Shown piece by piece: positions 23,769 to 34,676 of a stretch of 64,000 nucleotides of DNA (its first letter is position 1; the number at the start of each line of letters is the position of its first letter). Source of the stretch: Begonia masoniana. Its lineage: Eukaryota; Streptophyta; Magnoliopsida; Cucurbitales; Begoniaceae. The stretch spans positions 20,463,554 through 20,527,553 of the forward strand of contig CM039515.1 of assembly GCA_022432975.1 (NCBI GenBank), written 5' to 3'. Made by a program: the position numbers and the translations under genes. Under the pieces are notes generated by a model, which saw only the letters and a list, made by a program, of their open reading frames with translations, had not been told where the DNA came from and made no database searches.

Positions 23769-25420
23769 TGTAACACCCGGCATTTTTGCCATGTAATTGT
23801 TTCCCCGAATTGTATAAGTGGAATTAATATTATTTCAATTCAATGAATGTTTTGGTTGAAATGATGGGATGTTTAAAGGAGAACCAAACTAATGGCCAAC
23901 TAACCAAAACAAATTTAATTGGTTGTAGTTCAATGGAAGGGTAAATGTGGAAGTAATTAAGGTTGGTAGAAACAAGCCAATTGATGGTTGACACTTGGCA
24001 ACTTGTTGAAGAAGATATGTCTTCTCTTCCTCCTACGTGAAGCTCACTTCTACCTCTCCTTTCTGTTTTCTCTTTTCCAGGCGACCAGCAGCGATTTTTA
24101 ACCTCAATCTTTTCCTGATTACCTTCTGTTTCTCCAGCAAAGGTAATCATCTACTAAAGCTAACATTTTGGATAAGTTAAAATGTGAGTTTTACCGAAGT
24201 TTAGGGTTTCGGTATTGGTGAAAACTCACTGTTTTTGGATGAAAACACGTTGTTGTTTTCTAAGGATTTGAAAGATGTTGCTGTTGATTTCTAAGAGCTT
24301 ATTAGTTAGCATTTGTAGCGTGTTTTAAATTCTCTACATGCATGCTACAGGTCCGAGCATTTATGAGACATTCAGAACATCAACGCGACAGCAACCAGGT
24401 AAGTTCATGCGTATATGTTGGCCCTTAAGGCCCTACAGCACGGAGGTACTAGGTCTTTGTTTGGGTAGTTAGGTTGCAGGTTAAGTTTTGAGTAAATCCT
24501 GTTCTGTATCATGTCTGTCTTTATTTTGTCTCCTGTACATGTTAAGTTTTGCACCATATTCTGTTCATGCATACAAGTTTTCTGGAAAAATCATGCAAAT
24601 GTTTTTGAGCACCAGATTTGAAGTAATGAAAGTTAAAACCTGTAATGTAATGTATGGTTAAGTGTGGACGAGGACTGGCATCCTGTCATGTACTCCTGTT
24701 ATGTCCTGTTGTGGCATGTACTCCTGTTGCGCCAGCTCTTCTTCCCACTTATACCTTCCTGTCCAGTGAAATGTAATGTAGTGTAATATTCATGTATTTA
24801 AAATGTTCATGCACAGCATATACATCACTGCATTCTAGTATGTTCTTACTGAGCTCTAGGCTCATAGTTGAACTCCCTGTTGTAGGTATGGATCCTCCAG
24901 ATGAGGATTTTGTGCCTCAAGCTGATGAGTTTGGGAGGTTGGCGGATTGAGCTCATGGGGGGTTTGGTTGCTGCAGTCAGACAAGATGTATTCCTGTGAG
25001 CGTGTATTTTGAAAGTTAAGTCGAGTCCTGTATAGACTTTGTGTTTGTTTTAAAACTTCTGTTTTGGTGAATTTGAAATGTATGTCAAGTTTCTGTAGAA
25101 CTTTTGGAAATCTGTATTGATATTCAAAACCTCTGTATTTGACAGTTGAATTACGTTCTGAAGTATTCTGGAATTGTTGGAATATTTTTCTGTTGGCCTG
25201 TGCATGGATGGTTTCTGGTTTTAGAGCTATCCATGTAATTTGATTTTTCTTAAGTTTCTGCTGTGGTTTACTGTTATGTTTGAAAAATCATATTTTGAAT
25301 CGGTTTTGAAGGTTTGAAACGTTTATGTTTTTATGCTCTCTGTTTGTTTGTCTTTCTGTTAAATGTTGACAAATTCTGCCTTTAAAACTATGTTTTCCAA
25401 TTGCATCCTCCGCTGTTTTA
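23769..25420 (+). mobile_element. LTR E (gypsy-type, plus strand), 3' end missing
   Basis: Starts TGTAACACCCGGCATTTTTG. It is closely related by eye to the minus-strand LTR I (55797-58389), sharing AATGAATGTTTTGG and the following 5' block. It contains CCAG/GTAAGT (GT at 24399), GGCC-CTTAA-GGCC then CTACA (24420-24437), a GAGC/GCTC stem (24851-24863) and TGTAG/GTATGG (AG ends at 24885). No LTR end is found: sequence runs into a ~25-bp satellite and then straight into the interior of element D. Confidence 0.75.
24399..24885 (+). other. Predicted intron-like module in LTR E
   Basis: Donor ACCAG/GTAAGT, GGCC hairpin 20 nt downstream, a GAGC-TCTAG-GCTC stem-loop, a CTCAT site with A at 24864, and an acceptor AG ending at 24885 (21 nt). 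The interior contains short repeats of GTACTCCTGTTNNGNC (24690-24740). Confidence 0.55.
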
Positions 25421-27749
25421 AAATTTCATCTTCCGGTCACTGTTCACAAATTTCATCTTCCGGTCACTGTTCACATTTTCATCTTCCGGTCACTGTTCAC
25501 AAATTTCATCTTCCGTCACTGTTCACAAATTTCATCTTCCGTCACTGTTCACAATTTCATCTTCCGTCACTGTTCACAATTTCATCTTCCGGTCACTGTT
25601 CACAAATTTCATCTTCCGGTCACTGTTCACAAATTTCATCTTCCGGTCACTGTTCACATTTTCATCTTCCGATCACTGTTCACAAATTCATCTTCCGGTC
25701 ACTGTTCACAAATTTCATCTTCAGGTCACTGTTCACAAATTTCATCTTCCGTCACTGTTCACAAATTTCATCTTCCGGTCACTGTTCACAATTTCATCTT
25801 CCGATCACTGTTCACATTTTCATCTTCCGATCACTGTTCACATTTTCATCTTCCGTCACTGTTCACAAATTTCATCTTCCGGTCACTGTTCACAAATTCA
25901 TCTTCCGTCACTGTTCACAATTTCATCTTCCGTCACTGTTCACATTTTCATCTTCCGTCACTGTTCACAAATTCATCTTCCGTCACTGTTCACAATTTCA
26001 TCTTCCGGTCACTGTTCACAATTTCATCTTCCGTCACTGTTCACAAATTCATCTTCCGTCACTGTTCACAATTTCATCTTCCGTCACTGTTCACAATTTC
26101 ATCTTCCGTCACTGTTCACATTTTCATCTTCCGATCACTGTTCACAAATTCATCTTCCGTCACTGTTCACAAATTCATCTTCCGGTCACTGTTCACAAAT
26201 TCATCTTCCGGTCACTGTTCACAAATTCATCTTCCGTCACTGTTCACAAATTCATCTTCCGTCACTGTTCACAATTTCATCTTCCGGTCACTGTTCACAA
26301 ATTCATCTTCCGGTCACTGTTCACAATTTCATCTTCCGTCACTGTTCACAATTTCATCTTCCGTCACTGTTCACATTTTCATCTTCCGTCACTGTTCACA
26401 ATTTCATCTTCCGTCACTGTTCACAATTTCATCTTCCGTCACTGTTCACAAATTCATCTTCCGTCACTGTTCACAATTTCATCTTCCGGTCACTGTTCAC
26501 AATTTCATCTTCCGTCACTGTTCACAATTTCATCTTCCGTCACTGTTCACAATTTCATCTTCCGGTCACTGTTCACAAAATTCATCTTCCGGTCACTGTT
26601 CACAATTTCATCTTCCGTCACTGTTCACAAATTTCATCTTCAGGTCACTGTTCACATTTTCATCTTCCGTCACTGTTCACAATTTCATCTTCCGTCACTG
26701 TTCACATTTTCATCTTCCGATCACTGTTCACAAAATTCATCTTCCGTCACTGTTCACAAAATTCATCTTCCGTCACTGTTCACAAAATTCATCTTCCGGT
26801 CACTGTTCACAATTTCATCTTCCGTCACTGTTCACAAATTTCATCTTCAGGTCACTGTTCACAAATTTCATCTTCAGGTCACTGTTCACAAAATTCATCT
26901 TCCGTCACTGTTCACAATTTCATCTTCCGTCACTGTTCACAAATTTCATCTTCAGGTCACTGTTCACAAATTCATCTTCCGTCACTGTTCACAAATTTCA
27001 TCTTCAGGTCACTGTTCACAATTTCATCTTCCGTCACTGTTCACAAAATTCATCTTCCGTCACTGTTCACATTTTCATCTTCCGATCACTGTTCACAAAA
27101 TTCATCTTCCGTCACTGTTCACAAATTTCATCTTCAGGTCACTGTTCACAAATTTCATCTTCCGATCACTGTTCACATTTTCATCTTCCGATCACTGTTC
27201 ACAAAATTCATCTTCCGTCACTGTTCACAAAATTCATCTTCCGTCACTGTTCACAAATTTCATCTTCAGGTCACTGTTCACAAATTTCATCTTCCGTCAC
27301 TGTTCACATTTTCATCTTCCGATCACTGTTCACATTTTCATCTTCCGATCACTGTTCACATTTTCATCTTCCGATCACTGTTCACAATTTCATCTTCCGG
27401 TCACTGTTCACAAATTTCATCTTCCGTCACTGTTCACAATTTCATCTTCCGTCACTGTTCACAATTTCATCTTCCGTCACTGTTCACAAATTTCATCTTC
27501 CGTCACTGTTCACAAATTTCATCTTCCGATCACTGTTCACAAAATTCATCTTCCGTCACTGTTCACAAATTTCATCTTCAGGTCACTGTTCACAATTTCA
27601 TCTTCCGATCACTGTTCACATTTTCATCTTCCGATCACTGTTCACATTTTCATCTTCCGATCACTGTTCACAAAATTCATCTTCCGTCACTGTTCACAAA
27701 TTTCATCTTCAGGTCACTGTTCACAATTTCATCTTCCGTCACTGTTCAC
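25421..27749. repeat. ~25-bp satellite, about 90 variant copies
   Basis: The unit is TTCATCTTCCG(GT/AT/-)CACTGTTCAC with a variable A/T spacer (AAA, AAAA, AA, TTT), giving unit lengths of 23-27 bp. Variants alternate in higher-order runs. The 819-codon frame across it is a by-product of the stop-poor repeat. CACTGTTCAC resembles the ACTGTTCACCGG words of the related LTR I (56140-56690), so the satellite probably grew from an LTR segment. Confidence 0.95.
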
Positions 27750-28523
27750 TTCCAAGCTTTACTTCTATTCGTGTAAATCCTCATTTGATAATCCACGAAT
27801 TCCTCAAATCGTACAACACTAAGCACTGAGCCAAGCTTCCAATCTTAACCCTTCATTTAATCTAACAATCCCCTGCACTTATCCCTAATATCGCACAAGG
27901 ATTTCTTCGAAGTTACTACTATTCTACCCTCTTTCGTTGCTCATAGTCAAATTCTGAATATCCTACTTGACTTTCGTAAAACGATTCATCCAACGGTCTT
28001 CTTGTTTGCAAACTTGTTGTAGATATAAGTTCACGTCCTTAATCCAAACCTCCTTAAATTCACAAGTCCTACACTTGTATTTTCCCTGATGAAAATCTTA
28101 GAAACGTCTCTTATTAGGGGTTACCCTCGTAATTCCTCGAACACTGATGTTCCTATTTCCATCTCGGAGGTAAGCCTTGTGTTTATGGTTCTTAACTGCA
28201 ACTATAGACCCACTCTGGTTGATTCTCCAGAGTACAACCTCCAATTTGAAGTGCTTTCTCATTGGTTAATGCGCTTATGTTTTTAAGTTTTTTCTAACTT
28301 CGAGTAAACCTCCTTGTTTCCTTTATCGATATTGGTCGATACCAACACTCCTTTGCAATCACTTGGATCTCTCATCCACAATGTTGTATCGACCCGTCAC
28401 CCCTCTACAGAAGAAATCAACGCTTTACCTACCCTCTCAACAATTTACTTAAGCTAAACTCTTGAATATTATTATTAGTCTAGATACTCCCAACTTTATC
28501 TAGAGCACCCCCCCCAATGGTAA
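27750..28523 (-). other. Decayed interior of element D
   Basis: No open frame of note. The reverse complement aligns by eye with 4440-5480 of element B, for example ACAACAAGTTTGCAAACAAG and GTTGGATGAATCGTT. It is therefore family-specific interior sequence downstream of gag-protease, already non-coding in both copies. Confidence 0.65.
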
Positions 28524-29943
28524 CTAAATTTCATGTGCACGAACTTTCACAGTTGTGCTATATAAATAATCCGCCACTTCTGGCATTAAACTCGACCTAG
28601 CTACACAGTCAGTTGAAATAAAATAATGTGTAGCTACAGTGTCTATTAATGAAATGGCTACTACGCCAATAACTAAAATAGTACTTGAAATAACGGAAGG
28701 TCTGGCCCCATCATCAACGCCACCAGACTCGATAAATGCAAATATCCTTGGCATAACCCTTTTCTGATCTCTGCCTGATTGGTCTTTAGCTGGCTTCGGG
28801 CAATACTTGACATAATGGCGAATCTCACCACATCGATAACATCTATCTGTGCCTAATCTGCAATCGCCATAGTGCTCCCTCTGGCACTTCGGACACAGAG
28901 GTTCTGGAGGAGTTCCTTGTACCTGTTTTCCCTTGTCCCGGTCATTGCCTCCCTCATACGGCCTTTTAACACCTCTTTGTTGTTGTACTTGTGGTTGCCC
29001 CCTTGGTTGCCAGCCTTTATCGCGAGGTTGAATTTCACGAAAGAAACCCCTAACAGGCTCCCTTGGTTTAACGCACGTCAGTTCCACAGCTTCAAAGTCC
29101 AAATCTCTTGCTACGATATCTAGGGGTGTGCAAAACCGGTTTCGGTTCGGTTTTGGGAGGAACCGAACCGATCGGTTTCGGTTTCAGATTTATCGAACCC
29201 AAACCGGTCTTTTAACATACCAAAACGGAAACGGAACCGAACCGAAAGTTTCGGTTCGGTTTTGGGTCTACAACTTATTTTCCAAAAATTTAAATAATGT
29301 AAATTTAAATTGGAGGAGATAAAAAATAATTAGATATATAGTCAAATATAAAAAAAAAATGTATTAGAAGAATAAAAAATGAAAAGTAAAGTCAAAATTA
29401 CATTAAATCCTTTTAGGAAATAAAAATAATATCATAACAAAAGTAATTTTAATTATTAAAAAGATTCTTTATTTATTATTATTATTTTTTTAATAATTAA
29501 AATTCCTTTGTGCAAAACTGGTTCGGTTCGATTCGGTTTGTATCGGTTTTGATCGATTCAAACCGAAAATCGAACCTAATTAAACGGTTCCTACAAAATG
29601 AAACCGAAGATCGGTTTCCAAATGGTCAAAACCGATCCGAACCGAACTGATTTCATCGGTTCCGGTTCGGTTCATCGGTTTCGGTTCGGTTTGCACACCC
29701 CTAGCGATATCCGCATAGGGTACATCCAAAATCCCAGATACTATAACACTCTTTCGGATTTCTGGATTTAGTTCATCCATGAATTGGTGCACTTTGTCTT
29801 CGTTATCACTCTCTAGGCGTGGCGCAAACCTAGATAAGGCCTCGAATTTCCGAATATTCTCTACAACCGTACCAGTCTATTTTAGTTGCGCGAACTCTGT
29901 TCTTTTAGCCACTCTCACAGTGCGGCTGAAGTACTTGTCGTAG
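28524..29943 (-). pseudogene. gag-protease remnant of element D, split by a MITE
   Basis: The right part (29943-29704) encodes the end of a plant gypsy capsid domain: FYDKYFSRTVRVAKRTEFAQL, then RFAPRLESDNEDKVHQFMDEL. The MITE at 29121-29703 interrupts it. The left part (29120-28524) gives DLDFEAVELTCVKPREPV, a basic linker (KRPYEGGNDRDKGKQ), the cluster CPKCQREHYGDC, the knuckle CYRCGEIRHYVKYC (CX2CX4HX4C kept), PSVISSTI, and LIDTVATHYFIS, which is the aspartic protease site LIDTGATHSF with Gly to Val. The inactive protease site and an in-frame stop in the capsid mark it as dead. The capsid kept here is missing in element B. Confidence 0.8.
29121..29703. mobile_element. hAT-like MITE (583 bp)
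   Basis: The termini TAGGGGTGTGCAAAACCGG (left) and GGTTTGCACACCCCTA (right) are inverted repeats. The subterminal parts consist of GGTTTCGGTTCGGTTT words and their complements, AACCGAACCG. The flanks are 8-bp duplications with one mismatch, acgatatc (29113-29120) and gcgatatc (29704-29711). An 8-bp duplication and TAGGGGTG ends suit the hAT group. It is non-coding and AT-rich in the middle, and it sits inside the gag of element D. Confidence 0.85.
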
Positions 29944-30240
29944 AATACAGATGCCGAAGAGCCGTCAAGCTCAAGAGTTAGTAAGAGGAACTCCACCGTG
30001 CGGTGTGGTATATGTCAGCAGCAGGGGCATAATACTCGCACTTGTCCCAAAAAGGTTCAACTTCAGGCGCTGCTTCACAAGACACATTTATGGGTTTCAA
30101 AACATACCACAAGATGCAGATACATTTCAACACATTTCTCCCAAAAACACATCGTCATTCTTTTTAATTGTACTTTCATTTCATTATGTGCAGGGATCTT
30201 CGATACGCGGCTGTGGCAGAAATTTTTTGTTGTTCGTATG
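29944..30240 (+). pseudogene. MULE transposase C-terminal zinc knuckle
   Basis: The frame EEPSSSRVSKRNSTVRCGICQQQGHNTRTCPKKV contains a CX2CX4HX4C knuckle (C-GI-C-QQQG-H-NTRT-C) preceded by a basic, Ser-rich linker, the normal C-terminus of plant MULE transposases. It is the plus-strand gene continued from 20601; the catalytic core is absent. The text after the knuckle soon loses sense and becomes AT-rich 3' sequence. Confidence 0.7.
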
Positions 30241-30980
30241 CTAAGGATTGAGTCTTTTTTTTTTTTTTTTGCGTTGTGGCCTATAATTTTTTGTAGTATA
30301 CTAAATATTTAATTTATTTATTTTTAAAAGGTGATTCAAATTGTAATTATTTGATGAGTTTATTTGGAGTTTATTTGATGGAGTTTATTTGATGGAGTTT
30401 ATTTGATGGAGTTTATTTGATGGAGTTTATTTGATGGAGTTTATTTGATGGAGTTTATTTGATGGAGTTTATTTGATGGAGTTTATTTGATGGAGTTTAT
30501 TTGATGGAGTTTATTTGATGGAGTTTATTTGATGGAGTTTATTTGATGGAGTTTATTTGATGGAGTTTATTTGATGGAGTTTATTTGATGGAGTTTATTT
30601 GATGGAGTTTATTTGATGGAGTTTATTTGATGGAGTTTATTTGATGGAGTTTATTTGATGGAGTTTATTTGATGGAGTTTATTTGATGGAGTTTATTTGA
30701 TGGAGTTTATTTGATGGAGTTTATTTGATGGAGTTTATTTGATGGAGTTTATTTGATGGAGTTTATTTGATGGAGTTTATTTGATGGAGTTTATTTGATG
30801 GAGTTTATTTGATGGAGTTTATTTGATGGAGTTTATTTGATGGAGTTTATTTGATGGAGTTTATTTGAACAATACTTATTTTTTTTAGATTAGTCAAATA
30901 ATATAATAACTTATATTAAATTTATATTAAATACATTATTAAATTTTAAAAATATATAGTAATTAATAAATATATAATTC
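30241..30980 (+). repeat. AT-rich 3' flank with a 14-bp satellite (35 perfect copies)
   Basis: GAGTTTATTTGATG repeats 35 times without change at 30367-30856, with a partial unit to 30868 and a degenerate one before. The rest (30241-30366, 30869-30980) is AT-rich with nothing recognisable. It may be the 3' end of the plus-strand MULE. Confidence 0.9.
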
Positions 30981-31141
30981 TGTAACACCCGACATTTCGG
31001 CCAGGTGATTTTCTGACCATTTTCATTGTCACCCTCTTATTTAACCTTTATGATTTAAAATTTAATGTTAAGACAAATTTATTACAAGTTGTGTGAAACT
31101 AGGTTGGGTGGCAGTTTTGTAATTAAAATCGATGGATTTAG

Positions 31142-31149
31142 TATAAATA
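31142..31149 (+). promoter_or_regulatory. TATA box of LTR F
   Basis: TATAAATA in AGTATAAATAGG, about 160 bp into the LTR and about 530 bp upstream of the GTAAGT donor. Confidence 0.65.
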
Positions 31150-31677
31150 GGAAATGGAAACCTTAAACCTCATTTATTACCACTGTAGCCGACATTCCCT
31201 CTCGGCGATTCCTTTTTTCCCAAGTTCTTGCTCTCGGCTACCAGAACTTCCCTTTACCGACGGCTGGTTTCGAGCTTGCTCTTCTCTGCAAATCCACACC
31301 CGAGGTATGAAATGGACAATGTAGTCATTCATTCGTAAATAGAGCTCTGTTTTCAGCTCGGCAATGAGTTCGGATTTTTAGCAGTGGCCGAGTAGTTTAA
31401 GACTTTTTTTTTAAAATCTGGGAGTAGAAATGTCATCCCGAATCGATTCTGAGCATTTTAAGTAACCAACTCGGATTTAATCAATGGTAAAACCTGTCCA
31501 CCTAGTTTCGGATTTCAGACTGCAGTGTGTCAAACAGAGGAATCGGAATGACTTTAGCTATTAGATCCTAGGGTGGTTTATGATTAGGACTACTAGGACT
31601 TTGTTTTAACTACTGTAATGTACATGTTTTAGGTGAAGAAGTTAAAGAGAGGAAGTTCGGATTGCTAAGGAATCCAG

Positions 31678-33374
31678 GTAAGTGAATGTATTAAGATTTC
31701 CGGCCACTAGGGCCCTACACTGCAAGGGTATTAGGAAATCACTGTGATGTTTGTCTGTTGACTACAACTATCTATTTTCCATCATATGAAGTATTTGTGT
31801 AAGTAAATGTAAGTTACAGGATGTTTTACTTGCCATTATGGTAAGACTTTTCTCTATGAACCTCATGTCTATGTATTATGTCCACGTTTATGATTAAGTT
31901 GAGAACATGAAAAGTAGATGTAACCATGATTAAGTGCAGAACGGGGGAAAAGACTATGTTAAGTATGACTCGCGAATTCTCCCACTAGTGGAGGCCGAGA
32001 TAATGATATGTATGGCTCGCGAATTCTCCCACTGGTGGAGGCCGAGATAATGATATGTATGGCTCGCGAATTCTCCCACTGGTGGAGGCTGATATGTATG
32101 GCTCGCGAATTCTCCCACTAGTGGAGGCCGAGATAATGATATGTATGGCTCGCGAATTCTCCCACTAGTGGAGGCCGAGATAATGATATGTATGGCTCGC
32201 GAATTCTCCCACTAGTGGAGGCCGAGATAATGATATGTATGGCTCGCGAATTCTCCCACTAGTGGAGGCCGAGATAATGATATGTATGGCTCGCGAATTC
32301 TCCCACTAGTGGAGGCCGAGATAATGATATGTATGGCTCGCGAATTCTCCCACTAGTGGAGGCCGAGATAATGATATGTATGGCTCGCGAATTCTCCCAC
32401 TAGTGGAGGCCGAGATAATGATATGTATGGCTCGCGAATTCTCCCACTAGTGGAGGCCGAGATAATGATATGTATGGCTCGCGAATTCTCCCACTAGTGG
32501 AGGCCGAGATAATGATATGTATGGCTCGCGAATTCTCCCACTAGTGGAGGCCGAGATAATGATATGTATGGCTCGCGAATTCTCCCACTAGTGGAGGCCG
32601 AGATAATGATATGTATGGCTCGCGAATTCTCCCACTAGTGGAGGCCGAGATAATGATATGTATGGCTCGCGAATTCTCCCACTAGTGGAGGCCGAGATAA
32701 TGATATGTATGGCTCGCGAATTCTCCCACTAGTGGAGGCCGAGATAATGATATGTATGGCTCGCGAATTCTCCCACTAGTGGAGGCCGAGATAATGATAT
32801 GTATGGCTCGCGAATTCTCCCACTAGTGGAGGCCGAGATAATGATATGTATGGCTCGCGAATTCTCCCACTAGTGGAGGCCGAGATAATGATATGTATGG
32901 CTCGCGAATTCTCCCACTAGTGGAGGCCGAGATAATGATATGTATGGCTCGCGAATTCTCCCACTAGTGGAGGCCGAGATAATGATATGTATGGCTCGCG
33001 AATTCTCCCACTAGTGGAGGCCGAGATAATGATATGTATGGCTCGCGAATTCTCCCACTAGTGGAGGCCGAGATAATGATATGTATGGCAGATATGTATG
33101 GCTCACGAATTCTCCCACTGGGGGAGGCCGAGTGATGTATCATGATTGCCGCGATAGGCAATTGATATGTATGACTGCCGCGATAGGCAAATGACTATGT
33201 ACCCTGTCTTCCTCCCTCGTCTCCTGCCTTAATACATGTTACGTAATGATAAAGATGAACATGAATGAGGAACGGTTTATGAACTTATGTCTCTTTAAAT
33301 TGTGTACTCATGTATATCTGTCAGCATGCATTCCTTACTAAGCGTTAGGCTTATAGTTAAACCTTATGGTGTAG
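31678..33374 (+). other. Predicted intron-like module in LTR F, containing the 47-bp satellite
   Basis: TCCAG/GTAAGT (GT at 31678), GGCC-ACTAG-GGCC then CTACA (31702-31719), the satellite, then a TAAGC-GTTAG-GCTTA stem (33339-33353), a CTTAT site with A at 33353, and GGTGTAG/GTGAAG with its last G at 33374, 21 nt away. Confidence 0.55.
31963..33140. repeat. 47-bp satellite, about 24 copies
   Basis: The unit runs GTATGGCTCGCGAATTCTCC through CACTAGTGGAGGCCGAGATA to ATGATAT. Most copies are identical. The first three carry variants (GACTCG, CTGGTG, a shortened unit near 32085), and the last one (about 33090-33135) is degenerate and leads into a CCGCGATAGGCA duplication. Confidence 0.95.
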
Positions 33375-33709
33375 GTGAAGACGGTTCAGGTTGAGGATGT
33401 TATGTTCAAAGAGGCTGCTTAAGGCTGGTTGCTGGAGGATGCTCAAGGTGACAGTGCGGGACTGGAGAGGCGATTTATGACCCCTGGTTAAGACTCTTAT
33501 GTTACAGTATGTTAAAGAATATGGTAGTTTAAGTAGGATGAGATTATTTTAAAACGTTGAGCTTTGAAACTGTTTAGTGGATCACTGAGTCAGGGAATGA
33601 TTATATAGATTTATAAATGGTCTGTTGCTTAAGTCTTCCGCTATATGCATTTTGAATGAGTTGTGTTTTCTTTCTGTTGGAAGGAGTCATTTGATGATTT
33701 AGAGTTCTC

Positions 33710-34080
33710 TACCGTAAGACGGAAGCTGGAAGAGGTAGTCTTCCGGCTGACGTCATCGACAGATGCCGAAAGAATAGTTGTTGATGGTTTAGTCTTCCGG
33801 TTGACGTCATCGGCAGATGCCGAAGGTTAATTGTTTGATGGTTTAGTCTTCCGGTTGACGTCATCGGCAGATGCCGAGAGTTAATTGTTTGATGGTTTAG
33901 TCTTCCGGCTGACGTTATCGGCAGATGCCGAAGGGTAGTTGTTTGTTGATTTAGTCTTCCGGCTGACGCCAAAGGATAGTTGTATGATAGTTTAGTCTTC
34001 CGGATGACGTCACCGAAAGATGTAAAATGTGTTTTGTCGTTTAGCGACCGGAAGATATAAAATGTGTTTTTGTCATTTAG
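33710..34080 (+). repeat. ~60-bp repeats with TGACGTCA boxes in LTR F
   Basis: Units read TTTAGTCTTCCGG(C/T)TGACGTCATC then GGCAGATGCCGAAG. Six to seven copies run to about 34020, followed by two ~45-bp GTTTAGCGACCGGAAGAT repeats (34035-34095). TGACGTCA is intact at 33748, 33802, 33856 and 34005, and mutated in two other units. CTTCCGGCANNTGCCGAAG parts can form hairpins. Confidence 0.85.
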
Positions 34081-34676
34081 TGACCGGATGATGTTTTAAT
34101 TTAGCACGCGAGGCCCACGTGCCCACCGGAAGATGTCTCCTTTTAGGTAATGTTAAGCGAGTCACGCGTAATGCACGTGATGACCGGACGACTAAGTTTC
34201 TGAGGGTTGTCAACGCATGCAACCCATGCAAACCCGAGTGGTATTTTGTTAAGAAAATTGAGGGCACTTCCTCTTTTCCCGAAATTGTCAAGAAACCGAT
34301 GACCGAGTCCAGTCGCTCGGCTCTGTGAAAGTTTGAGCCGACGAGGCGTGGGAAGTCGGGCATGAGAGGGTTCGTCTTCCTTAATGGTTCTGTGTCTCTA
34401 TTACCAGTTTAGAAAAAAAATATATATGTAGAATGTGAAAGTCTGTTGAGAGATAGTAAGTGAATGTAATAATAGTAAAAGTCAAGCAAACGATTAATGA
34501 GAGAATATGAAAACGTGACGGCTCCCGGCCGGGGTCGTTACAAATTCTATATTTCCATTACTAAATTTATATAATTTAAAAAAAAACTTATATTAAAATG
34601 TATATTATTTAAAATTAGACTGCATGATATAAAATTAAAGTACATAAAATTTACATACAAAAACTAAACTAAACTA

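Larger units (their letters stand above)
20602..29943 (-). mobile_element. Element D: truncated gypsy element (minus), family of B
   Basis: The 3' LTR is 20602-23289 (minus-strand start TGTAACACCC). The adjacent purine tract (reverse complement of TTCCACCCACCTT, 23290-23302) and the interior TTTTGAGGACAAAATT match the 3' interior of element B. The interior runs 23290-23768, is broken by LTR E and its satellite (23769-27749), continues 27750-29943 with gag at the right, and carries a MITE (29121-29703). About 1 kb of interior expected at the LTR E site is absent. The element stops inside the gag capsid region and abuts MULE sequence at about 29944, so its 5' LTR, its primer site and the middle of the host MULE were lost in one deletion. 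Confidence 0.8.
30981..34542 (+). mobile_element. Solo LTR F (gypsy-type, plus strand)
   Basis: Starts TGTAACACCCGACATTTCGG and ends GGGGTCGTTACA. The target duplication aattc is perfect (30976-30980 and 34543-34547). There is no interior. It contains TATAAATA (31142-31149), the intron-like module (31678-33374) enclosing a 47-bp satellite, and a downstream repeat zone with TGACGTCA (33710-34030). G-box-like CACGTG words occur near 34110-34180. Its 3' end resembles LTR K at 63551. Confidence 0.9.

Noticed and set aside
25363..27822. 819-codon open frame rich in HLP, SSSVTVH and FIFR
   Set aside because: Stop-poor satellite units of 23-27 bp; the frame drifts with unit length and has no protein-like composition.
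31963..33140. CRISPR-like regular repeats (47-bp array)
   Set aside because: Units are contiguous with no unique spacers, and the sequence is plant; this is a satellite within an LTR.
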